NCBI GenBank assembly: GCA_947627135.1 | Contig: CANQUV010000005.1 | Location: 33,490-97,489 of the forward strand | Reading direction: 5' to 3' | DNA length: 64,000 nucleotides | Source: an uncultured Clostridia bacterium | Lineage (GTDB): Bacteria; Bacillota; Clostridia; Oscillospirales; Acutalibacteraceae | In this document: positions 18,277-26,288 of the stretch, in pieces | Position numbering within the stretch: the stretch's first letter is position 1 | Layout: every line of letters begins with the position of its first letter | The notes under the pieces: generated by a model | The model's database searches: none | The model's input: the letters and a program-made list of their open reading frames with translations, nothing else | What the model was told of the DNA's origin: nothing | Program-made: the position numbers and the translations under genes

Positions 18277-18890
18277 ATAAGTATTTATGATTTTAAGGTA
18301 AAAGATGTAAAAGGAACAGAGGTTGATTTGTCTGAATATAAAGGCAAGGTGTTTTGATTGTCAATACGGCAACAGGATGCGGTTTTACTACCCAGTATGA
18401 CGGTCTGCAGGATTTGTATGAAAAGTATCAGTCACAAGTTTTTGGAATTCTTGATTTTCCCTGCAATCAGTTTGGCAATCAGGCTCCCGGAACTGAAGAT
18501 GAAATAGTCAGCTTTTGTCAATCACGATATGGAGTTACATTTCGTCAGTTTGCAAAAATTGAAGTTAACGGAGAAAATGAATCTCCGCTTTATGTGTTGA
18601 AAAGCTATGGTGCATATTTGATTTTTACAATAATTTTAATAATTTCACATATAGATAATATGATTATCGTTTATTTTAAAAGTCAGCAAATATTAATTTC
18701 AGTAGATAATTATAAGTTAAGCGGTTCGCAAGATATGTTTGGATCTGTTATGGCAAAAGCCGCAATTGCTATATATATGCTGATTTTTGCAGGGTTAACT
18801 GCCGTAGTGATAATTGAATGTATAATTTCAATAATAATGCGTTCATTGAGGTATAAGAAAAATAAGAAAAATATTAAAGCAATTATATAA
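18277..18890 (+). pseudogene. Glutathione-peroxidase-like gene, broken and fused to a membrane-protein tail
   Basis: The N-terminal part is a cysteine-type glutathione peroxidase homologue: IYDFKVKDVKGTEVDLSEYKGKV, then NTATGCGFTTQYDGLQDLYE with the catalytic Cys, then DFPCNQFGNQAPGT. Three lesions are visible. The expected ATG is ATA at 18277, behind a fitting GGGG site. One base is missing near 18352-18354, giving VF-stop instead of VLLIV. After SPLYVLKS at about 18603 the homology stops and the frame continues into about 95 residues of unrelated protein with two hydrophobic helices. The conserved Trp and the peroxidase C-terminus are gone. The tail is not recognised; it is probably the end of a second gene joined by deletion. 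Confidence 0.75.
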
Positions 18891-18895
18891 ATTTT

Positions 18896-18936
18896 AACTG
18901 TCCTAACTTGTGTTGTCTATACAAATTAGGGCAGTT
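18896..18936 (+). terminator. Terminator behind the gpx remnant
   Basis: 16-position stem 18896-18911 / 18921-18936 with one G-U pair and one mismatch, 9-base loop, followed by CATTTTAAAA. Confidence 0.6.
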
Positions 18937-18965
18937 CATTTTAAAACTTCGTTAGGTTTATATCT

Positions 18966-19667
18966 TTAATTTTTTCTCTGTCTTTTCTTTATTCTCTGCC
19001 AGTTAAAAAATCCGTAAAAATCGTTTATAAAAAACATAACAAAACATATAACCATGGAAATATACGATAAATTTTGTATAGAGGCAAGTATCCATAATAT
19101 AATTAAAATAATGTCATTTAAAGCATATCCTATACCGTAAAATGGACTTCTCATAAATGTCAGGTAAGATGCAAGAAAACTTGTTGTAATAGATAACGTA
19201 CTGAAAAATAAATTGGCTGTGTCAAGATATTTTAAAATTAAATAAAATACAAAAGTAACAACGGCAGTTAAAATAAGCATAAAAATTATTTGCTTTCTTG
19301 ACATTTTATTAACTTCAACTTCTGATGTTTTTTTATAAGGATGTTTTAGCCAAGATATAACGGAAAGTATTGCAATAGGAGAGGTCATACCAAGATATGT
19401 AATCATTTCTCCGTAATACTGAAAATAAAAAGATATAATCCCGTAAAAAACAGAAAAAACCACAGTAAGAATCTGACCTATTACATATCCTTTTGCTACA
19501 AAGATCAAAGCGGTTACCCCGATAAGTGAAGCGATAAGGGTAAGATAATCCTTTGAGTGTGAAAATATAAAAGAACAGCTAACAATAATAATTGAAGATA
19601 ACCAAAGTGATAATTCAAATTTTGATAAATTTTTAAATGAACTTATAAAGTAATTTTTAAACCGCAT
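18966..19667 (-). CDS. pnuC: PnuC-family vitamin-precursor transporter
   Basis: 233 residues, start at ATG 19667 (MRFKNYFISSFKNL) because TAGGAGATATT lies directly before it; the longer frame to 19709 would run through the leader hairpin. At least seven hydrophobic segments, and the typical C-terminus FFINDFYGFFNWQRIKKRQ. PnuC proteins carry nicotinamide riboside by facilitated diffusion; relatives carry riboflavin or thiamine, so the substrate is not settled by the sequence. The attenuator-like leader is the best clue to vitamin control. Confidence 0.85.
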   Translation of the reverse strand: MRFKNYFISSFKNLSKFELSLWLSSIIIVSCSFIFSHSKDYLTLIASLIGVTALIFVAKGYVIGQILTVVFSVFYGIISFYFQYYGEMITYLGMTSPIAILSVISWLKHPYKKTSEVEVNKMSRKQIIFMLILTAVVTFVFYLILKYLDTANLFFSTLSITTSFLASYLTFMRSPFYGIGYALNDIILIILWILASIQNLSYISMVICFVMFFINDFYGFFNWQRIKKRQRKN

Positions 19668-19675
19668 AATATCTC

Positions 19676-19777
19676 CTAAAAAATAAGCATTCGTAAAACA
19701 TATCTTCAAAGACCTAACGATATGTCAACGAATGCTTTTGCATTACTTCTACCCGGTGGCAGTTGTTTTAACTATTG
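19676..19777 (-). promoter_or_regulatory. Probable transcription attenuator or riboswitch in the pnuC leader
   Basis: Reading the minus strand, AAGCATTCGT (19737-19728) pairs with ACGAATGCTT (19694-19685), and inside it ACATATC with GATATGT. The stem is followed by ATTTTTTAGGAG, an intrinsic terminator directly before the ribosome site. Just upstream AATGC-AAAA-GCATT (19744-19731) is an exact alternative hairpin that uses the same arm. Before that is CTGCC-ACC-GGGTAG, a further small hairpin. Mutually exclusive folds with a terminal U-run are the hallmark of a cis-regulator. I cannot match it to a named riboswitch class. Confidence 0.6.
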
Positions 19778-19793
19778 TATTATATGTTATTAA

Positions 19794-19827
19794 AAAAATC
19801 AAGATTTATAAATATATCTTGATTTTT
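19794..19827. terminator. AT-rich perfect hairpin
   Basis: 12-bp stem AAAAATCAAGAT / ATCTTGATTTTT with a 10-base loop and A/T flanks, located between divergent pnuC and the methyltransferase gene. It looks like a bidirectional terminator in an unexpected place. Confidence 0.4.
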
Positions 19828-19881
19828 AGAATGTAATTGATTATAATTTTAATATTTTATAAAAAATAGGAGAAGATCGTT

Positions 19882-20676
19882 ATGAATAATGTAGTTAAAA
19901 GTTATGAGAATTACAAAGAAGAAGAACGGCTAACTACGAATAATGCAAGAAGAATAGAGTTTATAACAACAGCAAAAATTTTTGATGAGCTGTTTACCGA
20001 AAAGCTAAATATTTTAGATTGTGCAGCGGGAACTGGAATATATTCATTTTATCTTGCAGATAAAGGACATTCTGTAACTGCAACCGACATAACTCCAAGA
20101 CATATTGAAATTATAAACAAAAGCTTAATGAATAAAACTTATAAAATGAACACAGCTGTATTAGATGCAACTAATATGAATGTTTTTGAAGATGAAACAT
20201 TCGATGTAGTTCTTAATATGGGACCTTTTTATCATTTAATTGAAAAGGAATCAAGAGATAAATGTATATCTGAATCTATAAGAGTATTAAAAAAAGGCGG
20301 TATTTTGATAATTTCGTATATTCCAAGATTTCTTGCTTTTCAGTATGTTGCAATGTCAAATTCAAAATATCTTAATAAAACACTGGCAAAGCAGTTAATA
20401 GAAACAGGTGTGTTAAGGCAAGAAGATGAAATGTGTTTTTGGACAGATACTTATTATTCAACCGAAAGTGAAATGGAAGAGTTGTTTAAGAATAAAAATT
20501 TAGAAATTATTGATCATTTTGCTCAAGACGGACTTACTCCGATGTTTTCAGAAAAGATAGATAATTGGAATGAAAAACAATTCAAGATTTGGTGTGATTA
20601 TCATTACAGCGTATGCAGAGAGAAATCTATAATAGGTGCCAGTAATCACGTAATAATTGCAGGAAAGAAGAAGTAA
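19882..20676 (+). CDS. Class I SAM-dependent methyltransferase
   Basis: 264 residues with a Rossmann methyltransferase core: motif I LDCAAGTGIYSFYLADKGH, motif II ATDITPRHIEII, FDVVLNMGPFYHLI (motif IV region) and IRVLKKGGILIISYIP (post motif). The substrate cannot be named; the core is like the UbiE/small-molecule group. AGGAGAAGATCGTT precedes the ATG. It stands alone, with a separate promoter-like region and 87 bases to the next gene. Confidence 0.85.
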   Translation: MNNVVKSYENYKEEERLTTNNARRIEFITTAKIFDELFTEKLNILDCAAGTGIYSFYLADKGHSVTATDITPRHIEIINKSLMNKTYKMNTAVLDATNMNVFEDETFDVVLNMGPFYHLIEKESRDKCISESIRVLKKGGILIISYIPRFLAFQYVAMSNSKYLNKTLAKQLIETGVLRQEDEMCFWTDTYYSTESEMEELFKNKNLEIIDHFAQDGLTPMFSEKIDNWNEKQFKIWCDYHYSVCREKSIIGASNHVIIAGKKK

Positions 20677-20763
20677 TTGCCTTTATTTTATTTACACATA
20701 TAATATGTAATGTTATAATATAACTGCTTTAAAATAAATTTTAACTTTATTGTGAGGGTAAAG

Positions 20764-21393
20764 ATGAAAAAAGGAATTATATTTGACCTTGACGGTACAT
20801 TATGGGATACAACTGAAAGGATAACCCCTGCGTGGAACACAGTATTAAAGCGTCATAATTTAAGGCAGATTACAGTTAAAGAAATGCAAAGCTATATGGG
20901 AAAAACACTTGATGTGATCGGAAAATTAATGATACCCGATTTAGAATATGAAGAAAGAATGAAAATACTTAATGAATGTTGCCGTGAGGAACAGTCATAT
21001 TTAAGAACTCATGGCGGAGTTTTATATCCCGATTTAGAGATAACACTTAGAAAACTTAAAGAGAAATATAATCTTTATATTGTGAGCAACTGTCATACTC
21101 AATATATAAAGTCTTTTTTTGTAGCACATAAACTTGAGAATTATTTTTCCGATAATGAATGTAACGGCAGCACAGGCTTGTCAAAAGGTGAAAATATCAA
21201 GCTTATAATTGAAAGAAATAAACTTGATAAAGCAATTTATGTAGGCGATACACAGGGTGATTTAGATGCTTCGGATTTTGCAGGAGTACCGTTTGTTTTT
21301 GCTGAATATGGGTTTGGAAACATAAATCGAAAAATATATGAAATCAACAATATTTCAGAACTAGTAAGTCTTTCGAATAAAATTTTATTTTAA
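20764..21393 (+). CDS. HAD-superfamily hydrolase (phosphoglycolate-phosphatase-like)
   Basis: Start at ATG 20764 (MKKGIIFDLDGTLWDT) behind GTGAGGG; a GTG at 20752 would extend it by four residues. Motif I FDLDGTLWDT, motif II VSNCH, motif III lysine in SKGENIKLI and motif IV VGDTQGDLDAS are all present, so it should be an active phosphatase. A helical cap follows motif I, as in Gph/PgmB-type enzymes. Substrate not predictable. It stands ten bases before the chorismate mutase gene and is probably cotranscribed with it. Confidence 0.88.
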   Translation: MKKGIIFDLDGTLWDTTERITPAWNTVLKRHNLRQITVKEMQSYMGKTLDVIGKLMIPDLEYEERMKILNECCREEQSYLRTHGGVLYPDLEITLRKLKEKYNLYIVSNCHTQYIKSFFVAHKLENYFSDNECNGSTGLSKGENIKLIIERNKLDKAIYVGDTQGDLDASDFAGVPFVFAEYGFGNINRKIYEINNISELVSLSNKILF

Positions 21394-21402
21394 GGTGATT
21401 TT

Positions 21403-21687
21403 ATGAAATGTAATAGTTTAGATGAAGTAAGAGAAAACATTGATAGAATTGATAATGAAATTATTAAGCTTATTGCAGAAAGAGGAAGTTATGTATCCCA
21501 AGCTTCTTCGTTTAAAAAAAGTGAAAAAGGAGTAAAAGCTCCAAATCGTGTAAAGGCAGTTATTTCCAAAGTTCGTTTAAAGGCAGAAGAATACGGAGCT
21601 AATCCGGATATGGTAGAAAATTTATATCGTGAAATGATAACATATTTTATAAATATGGAGCTAGATGAATTTAATAGTAAAACATAA
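21403..21687 (+). CDS. Chorismate mutase (AroQ type)
   Basis: 94 residues, all-helical, matching stand-alone AroQ domains: LDEVRENIDRIDNEIIKLIAERGSYV, then a Lys pair (FKKSEKGVKAPNRV) and REMITYFINMELDEF. The arginine near residue 10 and the charged positions that bind chorismate in the AroQ fold are recognisable. It converts chorismate to prephenate for Phe/Tyr synthesis; small stand-alone forms may serve other roles. AAGGTGA precedes the ATG. A terminator follows. Confidence 0.85.
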   Translation: MKCNSLDEVRENIDRIDNEIIKLIAERGSYVSQASSFKKSEKGVKAPNRVKAVISKVRLKAEEYGANPDMVENLYREMITYFINMELDEFNSKT

Positions 21688-21701
21688 ATATAAAACAAAG
21701 C

Positions 21702-21732
21702 AAGGAACTGTTTATTAGCAGTTCTTTTTCTA
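21702..21732 (+). terminator. Terminator of the HAD-chorismate mutase pair
   Basis: AAGGAACTG (21702-21710) / CAGTTCTTT (21719-21727) with one G-U pair, 8-base loop, T-rich 3' arm. Confidence 0.75.
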
Positions 21733-21790
21733 TTTAAATCTATTTTAATTCTTAAATAAATAAAAACTCACAAAAATACTGTATTCATCA

Positions 21791-21840
21791 GTTACAGTAG
21801 TGTAACTCTCGTTTACAAACACAATATATTGTGATATATT
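21791..21840 (+). promoter_or_regulatory. pyrE promoter with two palindromes
   Basis: TTTACA (21812-21817) and TATATT (21835-21840) with a 17-base spacer form a plausible promoter. GTTACA-GTAG-TGTAAC (21791-21806) lies just upstream, and the perfect 14-bp palindrome CACAATATATTGTG (21820-21833) fills the spacer, as repressor operators do. No PyrR-type RNA structure is evident. Confidence 0.5.
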
Positions 21841-21882
21841 TAATATGTTTAATTATGTAAATTTTTAATTACGGAGGTTACA

Positions 21883-22557
21883 ATGGAAGCATATAAAAAG
21901 GAATTTATAGAGTTTATGGTTGACTGTCAGGTTTTAAAATTCGGCGATTTTGTAACAAAAAGCGGCAGACAAACACCTTTTTTCGTAAATACCGGTTTTT
22001 ACAAAACAGGTGCTCAATTAAGACGCTTAGGACAGTACTATGCTGAAGCAATCAACGACAAATTCGGACTTGATTTTGATGTTCTTTTCGGACCTGCATA
22101 TAAAGGGATTCCGTTATCGGTAGCGGCAACTATTGCAATCAGCGAAAAGTATAATACAGACATTCGTTATTGTTCAAACAGAAAAGAAATCAAAGACCAC
22201 GGCGATAAGGGAATTCTTTTAGGAAGCCCGATCAACAACGGAGATAAAGTAGTTATTATAGAAGATGTAACAACAGCGGGAACTTCCATAGAAGAAACTC
22301 TTCCAATAATTAAAGCGCAGGGAGAAGTAGAACCAATAGGGCTAGTAGTATCAGTAGACCGAATGGAAAGAGGAAAGGGCGAGAAAAGTGCCTTAACTGA
22401 AATAGAAGAAAAATACGGACTTAAAACAACGGCGATAGTTACAATGGCAGAGGTAGTAGAACATCTTTATAATAAAGAATATAAGGGCAAGATAATAATA
22501 GACGATAAATTAAAGACTTCCATAGATGCGTATTATGAAAAATACGGTGTAAAATAA
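21883..22557 (+). CDS. pyrE: Orotate phosphoribosyltransferase
   Basis: Transfers orotate to PRPP to make OMP in pyrimidine synthesis. 224 residues. Motifs: FGDFVTKSGRQTPFFVNTG at the N-terminus, FGPAYKGIPL, RKEIKDHG (mobile catalytic loop) and the PRPP site VVIIEDVTTAGTS. ACGGAGG precedes the ATG. It is the only pyrimidine gene near here; pyrB is 16 kb away and alone, so the pathway is scattered in this genome. Confidence 0.97.
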   Translation: MEAYKKEFIEFMVDCQVLKFGDFVTKSGRQTPFFVNTGFYKTGAQLRRLGQYYAEAINDKFGLDFDVLFGPAYKGIPLSVAATIAISEKYNTDIRYCSNRKEIKDHGDKGILLGSPINNGDKVVIIEDVTTAGTSIEETLPIIKAQGEVEPIGLVVSVDRMERGKGEKSALTEIEEKYGLKTTAIVTMAEVVEHLYNKEYKGKIIIDDKLKTSIDAYYEKYGVK

Positions 22558-22584
22558 ATTTCTGTAAAGAAAAGAGGCTGTTTT

Positions 22585-23289
22585 ATGCCTGATAAAAACA
22601 TACACAAAGGTCATAGACAAAGAATGAGGCATAAGTTTTTGCTAAGCGGTTTAGATGACTTTGAACAGCATCAGGCGTTGGAACTGCTTTTGTATTATGC
22701 AGTACCAAGATGTGATACAAACCCTATGGCGCACAGACTGCTTGAGCATTTCGGTTCAATATCAGCTATTTTTGATGCACCTGTTGACGTATTAAAGGAA
22801 GCAGGCGTTTCAGAAACTATGGCAACTTTGCTTAAAATCATACCTGAATTTTCCAGACTTTATTTAGACGATAAGTATAATAATAAGAACAAAATTATAA
22901 ATTTTGATAATCTAATAGAATATTTTGTAAATAAGTTTGTAGGCAGAAATGAAGAAACGGTAATGCTATTACTGGCTGATGCAAAAGGCAAAGAGATATT
23001 CAGCGGAGTAATAGCTAAAGGTTCATTGAATACTTCAGATGTACCTGTAAGAAAAGTAGTAGATTTATCTTTGCGATATAATGCAAAAACTGCAGTACTT
23101 GCACATAATCATCCAAGCGGAGTAGCAATACCTTCATTAGCAGATATAAATACAACAAGAGATATATATGATGCCTTAAGTCATATTAATGTGCTTTTGG
23201 TCGATCATATTATAATTGCAGACGGTGACGGAATTTCTATTGCACAAAGCCAGTTAGGAGAAGGTATATTTTATTCATGTGATGAATAA
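22585..23289 (+). CDS. radC: RadC-family JAB/MPN-domain protein
   Basis: 234 residues: an N-terminal helix-hairpin-helix-like part (HKGHRQRMRHKFLLSGLDDF, LLEHFGSISAIFDA) and a C-terminal JAB/MPN metallopeptidase-like domain with the metal motif AVLAHNHPSGVAIPS and a further VDHIIIADG. Named for DNA repair, but the true function of RadC is unknown. GAGG stands seven bases before the ATG. It follows pyrE after 27 bases and may be cotranscribed. Confidence 0.92.
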   Translation: MPDKNIHKGHRQRMRHKFLLSGLDDFEQHQALELLLYYAVPRCDTNPMAHRLLEHFGSISAIFDAPVDVLKEAGVSETMATLLKIIPEFSRLYLDDKYNNKNKIINFDNLIEYFVNKFVGRNEETVMLLLADAKGKEIFSGVIAKGSLNTSDVPVRKVVDLSLRYNAKTAVLAHNHPSGVAIPSLADINTTRDIYDALSHINVLLVDHIIIADGDGISIAQSQLGEGIFYSCDE

Positions 23290-23323
23290 TTATTTTTATT
23301 TTAAGTTGGTTAAAGGGTAAAAT

Positions 23324-24220
23324 ATGATTTGTGATTTGCACACTCATTCAAATTTTTCAGACGGAACATATACTCCCATAGAACTAGTTAAAGAGGCAGA
23401 ATGTAAAAACATTTCTGCCCTTGCTTTGTGTGACCATAATACAACAAAAGGCTTAAAAGAATTTAAGTCTGCATCAAAAAACAGTAAGGTTAAAATAGTA
23501 TGCGGAGTCGAATTTTCAACTGCATATAGAGAAAAAGAACTTCATATTTTAGGACTGTTTATAGATGAAAAATATTTTGATTATTTAGAAAATATACTTG
23601 AAAAATATGCAGATTTAAAAGAGCAGAGCAATATTAATTTAGTAAAAAATTTAAATAATAAAGGGTATGATATTTCTTATCAAGAAATAAAATCAAAATC
23701 ACCTTCTGGAAAAATCAACAGAGCAAATATAGCTTCAATGCTTGTGGAAAAAGGATATGTAAAATCTATAAACGAAGCCTTTAAAACTTTGCTTCATAAA
23801 AATTTTGGCTTGTATGTTCCGCCAAAAAAAATATCATCTTTTGAAGTTATAAAACTTTTAGATAAAATCAGAGCAATATCTGTACTTGCACACCCGTTTC
23901 TAAATTTAAATGAAAAAGAATTAAGAGAATTTTTACCTCTTGCAGTTAAATCAGGACTTAACTCGATGGAAACCTTTTATTCAAAATATGATAAAGAAAC
24001 AACCTTAAAAGCTGTAAAAATTGCAGAAGAATTTAACCTTTTGCAAAGCGGCGGAAGTGATTTTCACGGAAAAAATAAGCCTGATATTAAATTAGGAATT
24101 GGAAAAGGAAATCTAAAAATACCGTATAGTGTATATGAAAAATTAGAAAATTTGCATTGTTTAAAAAACATACGGCAGAATTTGCCTGTTCAAGCGGACA
24201 GCACCGATAACACCATATAA
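23324..24220 (+). CDS. PHP-domain phosphoesterase
   Basis: 298 residues of the PHP metal-dependent phosphoesterase fold. Metal ligands are visible in DLHTHSNFSDGT, LALCDHNTTKG, VCGVEFST, VLAHPFLN and GGSDFHGKN, all five expected sites. The family includes RNase AM / 3',5'-nucleotide bisphosphate phosphatase (YciV), which also has a helical insert after the second histidine motif as here. Function is likely turnover of short RNA or pAp; not certain. No strong ribosome site (AAAGGG) before the ATG. Confidence 0.85.
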   Translation: MICDLHTHSNFSDGTYTPIELVKEAECKNISALALCDHNTTKGLKEFKSASKNSKVKIVCGVEFSTAYREKELHILGLFIDEKYFDYLENILEKYADLKEQSNINLVKNLNNKGYDISYQEIKSKSPSGKINRANIASMLVEKGYVKSINEAFKTLLHKNFGLYVPPKKISSFEVIKLLDKIRAISVLAHPFLNLNEKELREFLPLAVKSGLNSMETFYSKYDKETTLKAVKIAEEFNLLQSGGSDFHGKNKPDIKLGIGKGNLKIPYSVYEKLENLHCLKNIRQNLPVQADSTDNTI

Positions 24221-24315
24221 AAACACTTTTTTATACCTGACAGTTTTGTAGCAGTTCCTATAAAGTAAATAATTAATAATAAATTTATTTAACATTTCAG
24301 GGGAAAGGAGAGCTT

Positions 24316-26274
24316 ATGGAAAAATTTAAACTTGTTTCAAAGTATAAGCCGACAGGCGACCAGCCGCAGGCAATAGATACACTTGTAAACAGCATAAAGC
24401 AAGGAAATAAAGAGCAAACACTTTTAGGCGTAACCGGCTCTGGTAAAACCTTTACTATGGCGAATGTTATAGAAAAACTAAACCGTCCAACCCTTGTACT
24501 TGCCCATAATAAAACTCTTGCGGCACAGTTGTGTTCGGAGTTCAAAGAATTTTTCCCTGAAAATGCAGTAGAATATTTTGTAAGCTATTACGATTATTAC
24601 CAGCCTGAAGCCTATGTACCCCAAACGGATACTTATATAGAAAAAGACAGCTCAATAAACGATGAAATAGATAAACTGCGACATAGTGCAACATTAGCAT
24701 TGTCAGAAAGACGAGATGTAATAATTGTAGCATCTGTATCCTGTATATACAGTTTGGGAGATCCGATCGATTACAGAAATATGGTTATTTCATTAAGACC
24801 CGGAATGGAAAAATCTAGGGAAGAACTGCTTAAAAAGTTAGTAGAACTTCAATACGAAAGAAACGATATAAACTTTATCAGAAATAAATTTCGTGTCAGA
24901 GGAGATGTAGTAGAAATTTTTCCAGCTGCATCATCTGATAATATAATAAGAGTTGAATTTTTCGGAGATGAAATAGACAGAATTTCTGAAATCAATCCAT
25001 TAACAGGCGAACTTATCGGTCTGCTTAAACACGCAGCAATTTATCCTGCCTCACATTATATTGTATCCCACGATAAAATGGACAGGGCAATAAAAGAGAT
25101 AAACGACGAGCTTGATGAACGCCTTGCATATTTTCGTGAGAAGGGAATGTTGCTAGAAGCCCAAAGAATAGAGCAAAGAACAAGATACGATTTGGAAATG
25201 CTTCAGGAGATCGGATTTTGCACAGGAATAGAAAATTATTCCAGAGTATTGTCAGGCAGACAGCCGGGTTCAGCACCATACACGCTTTTGGATTATTTTC
25301 CGAAAGATTTCATTTTGTTTGTAGATGAATCTCATGTTACGCTTCCGCAGGTAAGGGGAATGTACGCAGGAGACCACGCAAGAAAGAAAACTTTAATAGA
25401 TTACGGATTCCGACTTCCGTCAGCTTATGATAACCGTCCGCTCAATTTTGACGAATTTTATGAAAGGGTAAATCAGGCGGTTTTTGTAAGTGCAACGCCG
25501 TCAGATTTTGAAAAGGATAGAAGTTCAGTTATTGCACAGCAAATTATCCGACCGACAGGGCTATTAGACCCGGAAATTTCAGTAAGACCGACAGAGGGAC
25601 AGCTTGATGATCTGCTATCGGAAATAAATATAAGAACAGAAAAGAAACAAAGAGTTTTAGTGACGACTCTTACAAAGAAAATGGCGGAAGATTTAACAGA
25701 CTATTTTGAAACAATGGGAGTAAGGGTGCGGTATATGCACCACGATATAGATACTGTTGAAAGAATGGAAATTGTAAGAGATTTAAGGCTGGGAGAATTT
25801 GATGTACTGGTAGGAATCAACCTTTTAAGGGAGGGACTTGATATACCGGAAGTTTCGTTAGTAGCAATTCTTGATGCAGATAAAGAAGGCTTTTTAAGGA
25901 GTGAACGATCTCTTATACAGACAGTAGGAAGAGCCGCAAGAAATTCAGAGGGTACGGTAATTATGTATGCAGACAGCGTAACGCCATCAATGAAAAATGC
26001 AATTACAGAAACAGCAAGAAGAAGAGAAATTCAGCAGAAGTACAACGAAAAACACGGCATTGTACCCAAAACAATAGTAAAAAAAGTCAGCGAAATTCTT
26101 GAAATAACAACGCATAAAGAGGATAAAGATAAGGATATAAAAAAGCTGACAAAAGCGCAGAAACAGCAGCTTATCGAATCATTAACAAAAGAGATGAAAG
26201 CAGCAGCAAAGCTGCTTGAATTTGAACATGCAGCATATTTGCGTGATAAAATAAATAAGCTGAAAGGCAATTAA
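24316..26274 (+). CDS. uvrB: UvrABC system protein B
   Basis: DNA-damage recognition helicase-like subunit of nucleotide excision repair. 652 residues, standard length. Walker [15 protein letters not shown] near residue 40, the beta-hairpin region [20 protein letters not shown] that clamps [12 protein letters not shown] (Walker B), [10 protein letters not shown], and motif [18 protein letters not shown]-terminal UVR domain ([20 protein letters not shown]) binds UvrC. AAAGGAGAGCTT precedes the ATG. uvrA and uvrC are not in the window. Confidence 0.98.
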   Translation: MEKFKLVSKYKPTGDQPQAIDTLVNSIKQGNKEQTLLGVTGSGKTFTMANVIEKLNRPTLVLAHNKTLAAQLCSEFKEFFPENAVEYFVSYYDYYQPEAYVPQTDTYIEKDSSINDEIDKLRHSATLALSERRDVIIVASVSCIYSLGDPIDYRNMVISLRPGMEKSREELLKKLVELQYERNDINFIRNKFRVRGDVVEIFPAASSDNIIRVEFFGDEIDRISEINPLTGELIGLLKHAAIYPASHYIVSHDKMDRAIKEINDELDERLAYFREKGMLLEAQRIEQRTRYDLEMLQEIGFCTGIENYSRVLSGRQPGSAPYTLLDYFPKDFILFVDESHVTLPQVRGMYAGDHARKKTLIDYGFRLPSAYDNRPLNFDEFYERVNQAVFVSATPSDFEKDRSSVIAQQIIRPTGLLDPEISVRPTEGQLDDLLSEINIRTEKKQRVLVTTLTKKMAEDLTDYFETMGVRVRYMHHDIDTVERMEIVRDLRLGEFDVLVGINLLREGLDIPEVSLVAILDADKEGFLRSERSLIQTVGRAARNSEGTVIMYADSVTPSMKNAITETARRREIQQKYNEKHGIVPKTIVKKVSEILEITTHKEDKDKDIKKLTKAQKQQLIESLTKEMKAAAKLLEFEHAAYLRDKINKLKGN

Positions 26275-26288
26275 AAGAAGAGGTAAAA

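Noticed and set aside
18355..18357. In-frame TGA in the glutathione peroxidase remnant as a selenocysteine codon
   Set aside because: It is several residues before the catalytic position, which is a normal Cys, and the frame changes directly after it; a one-base deletion explains it.
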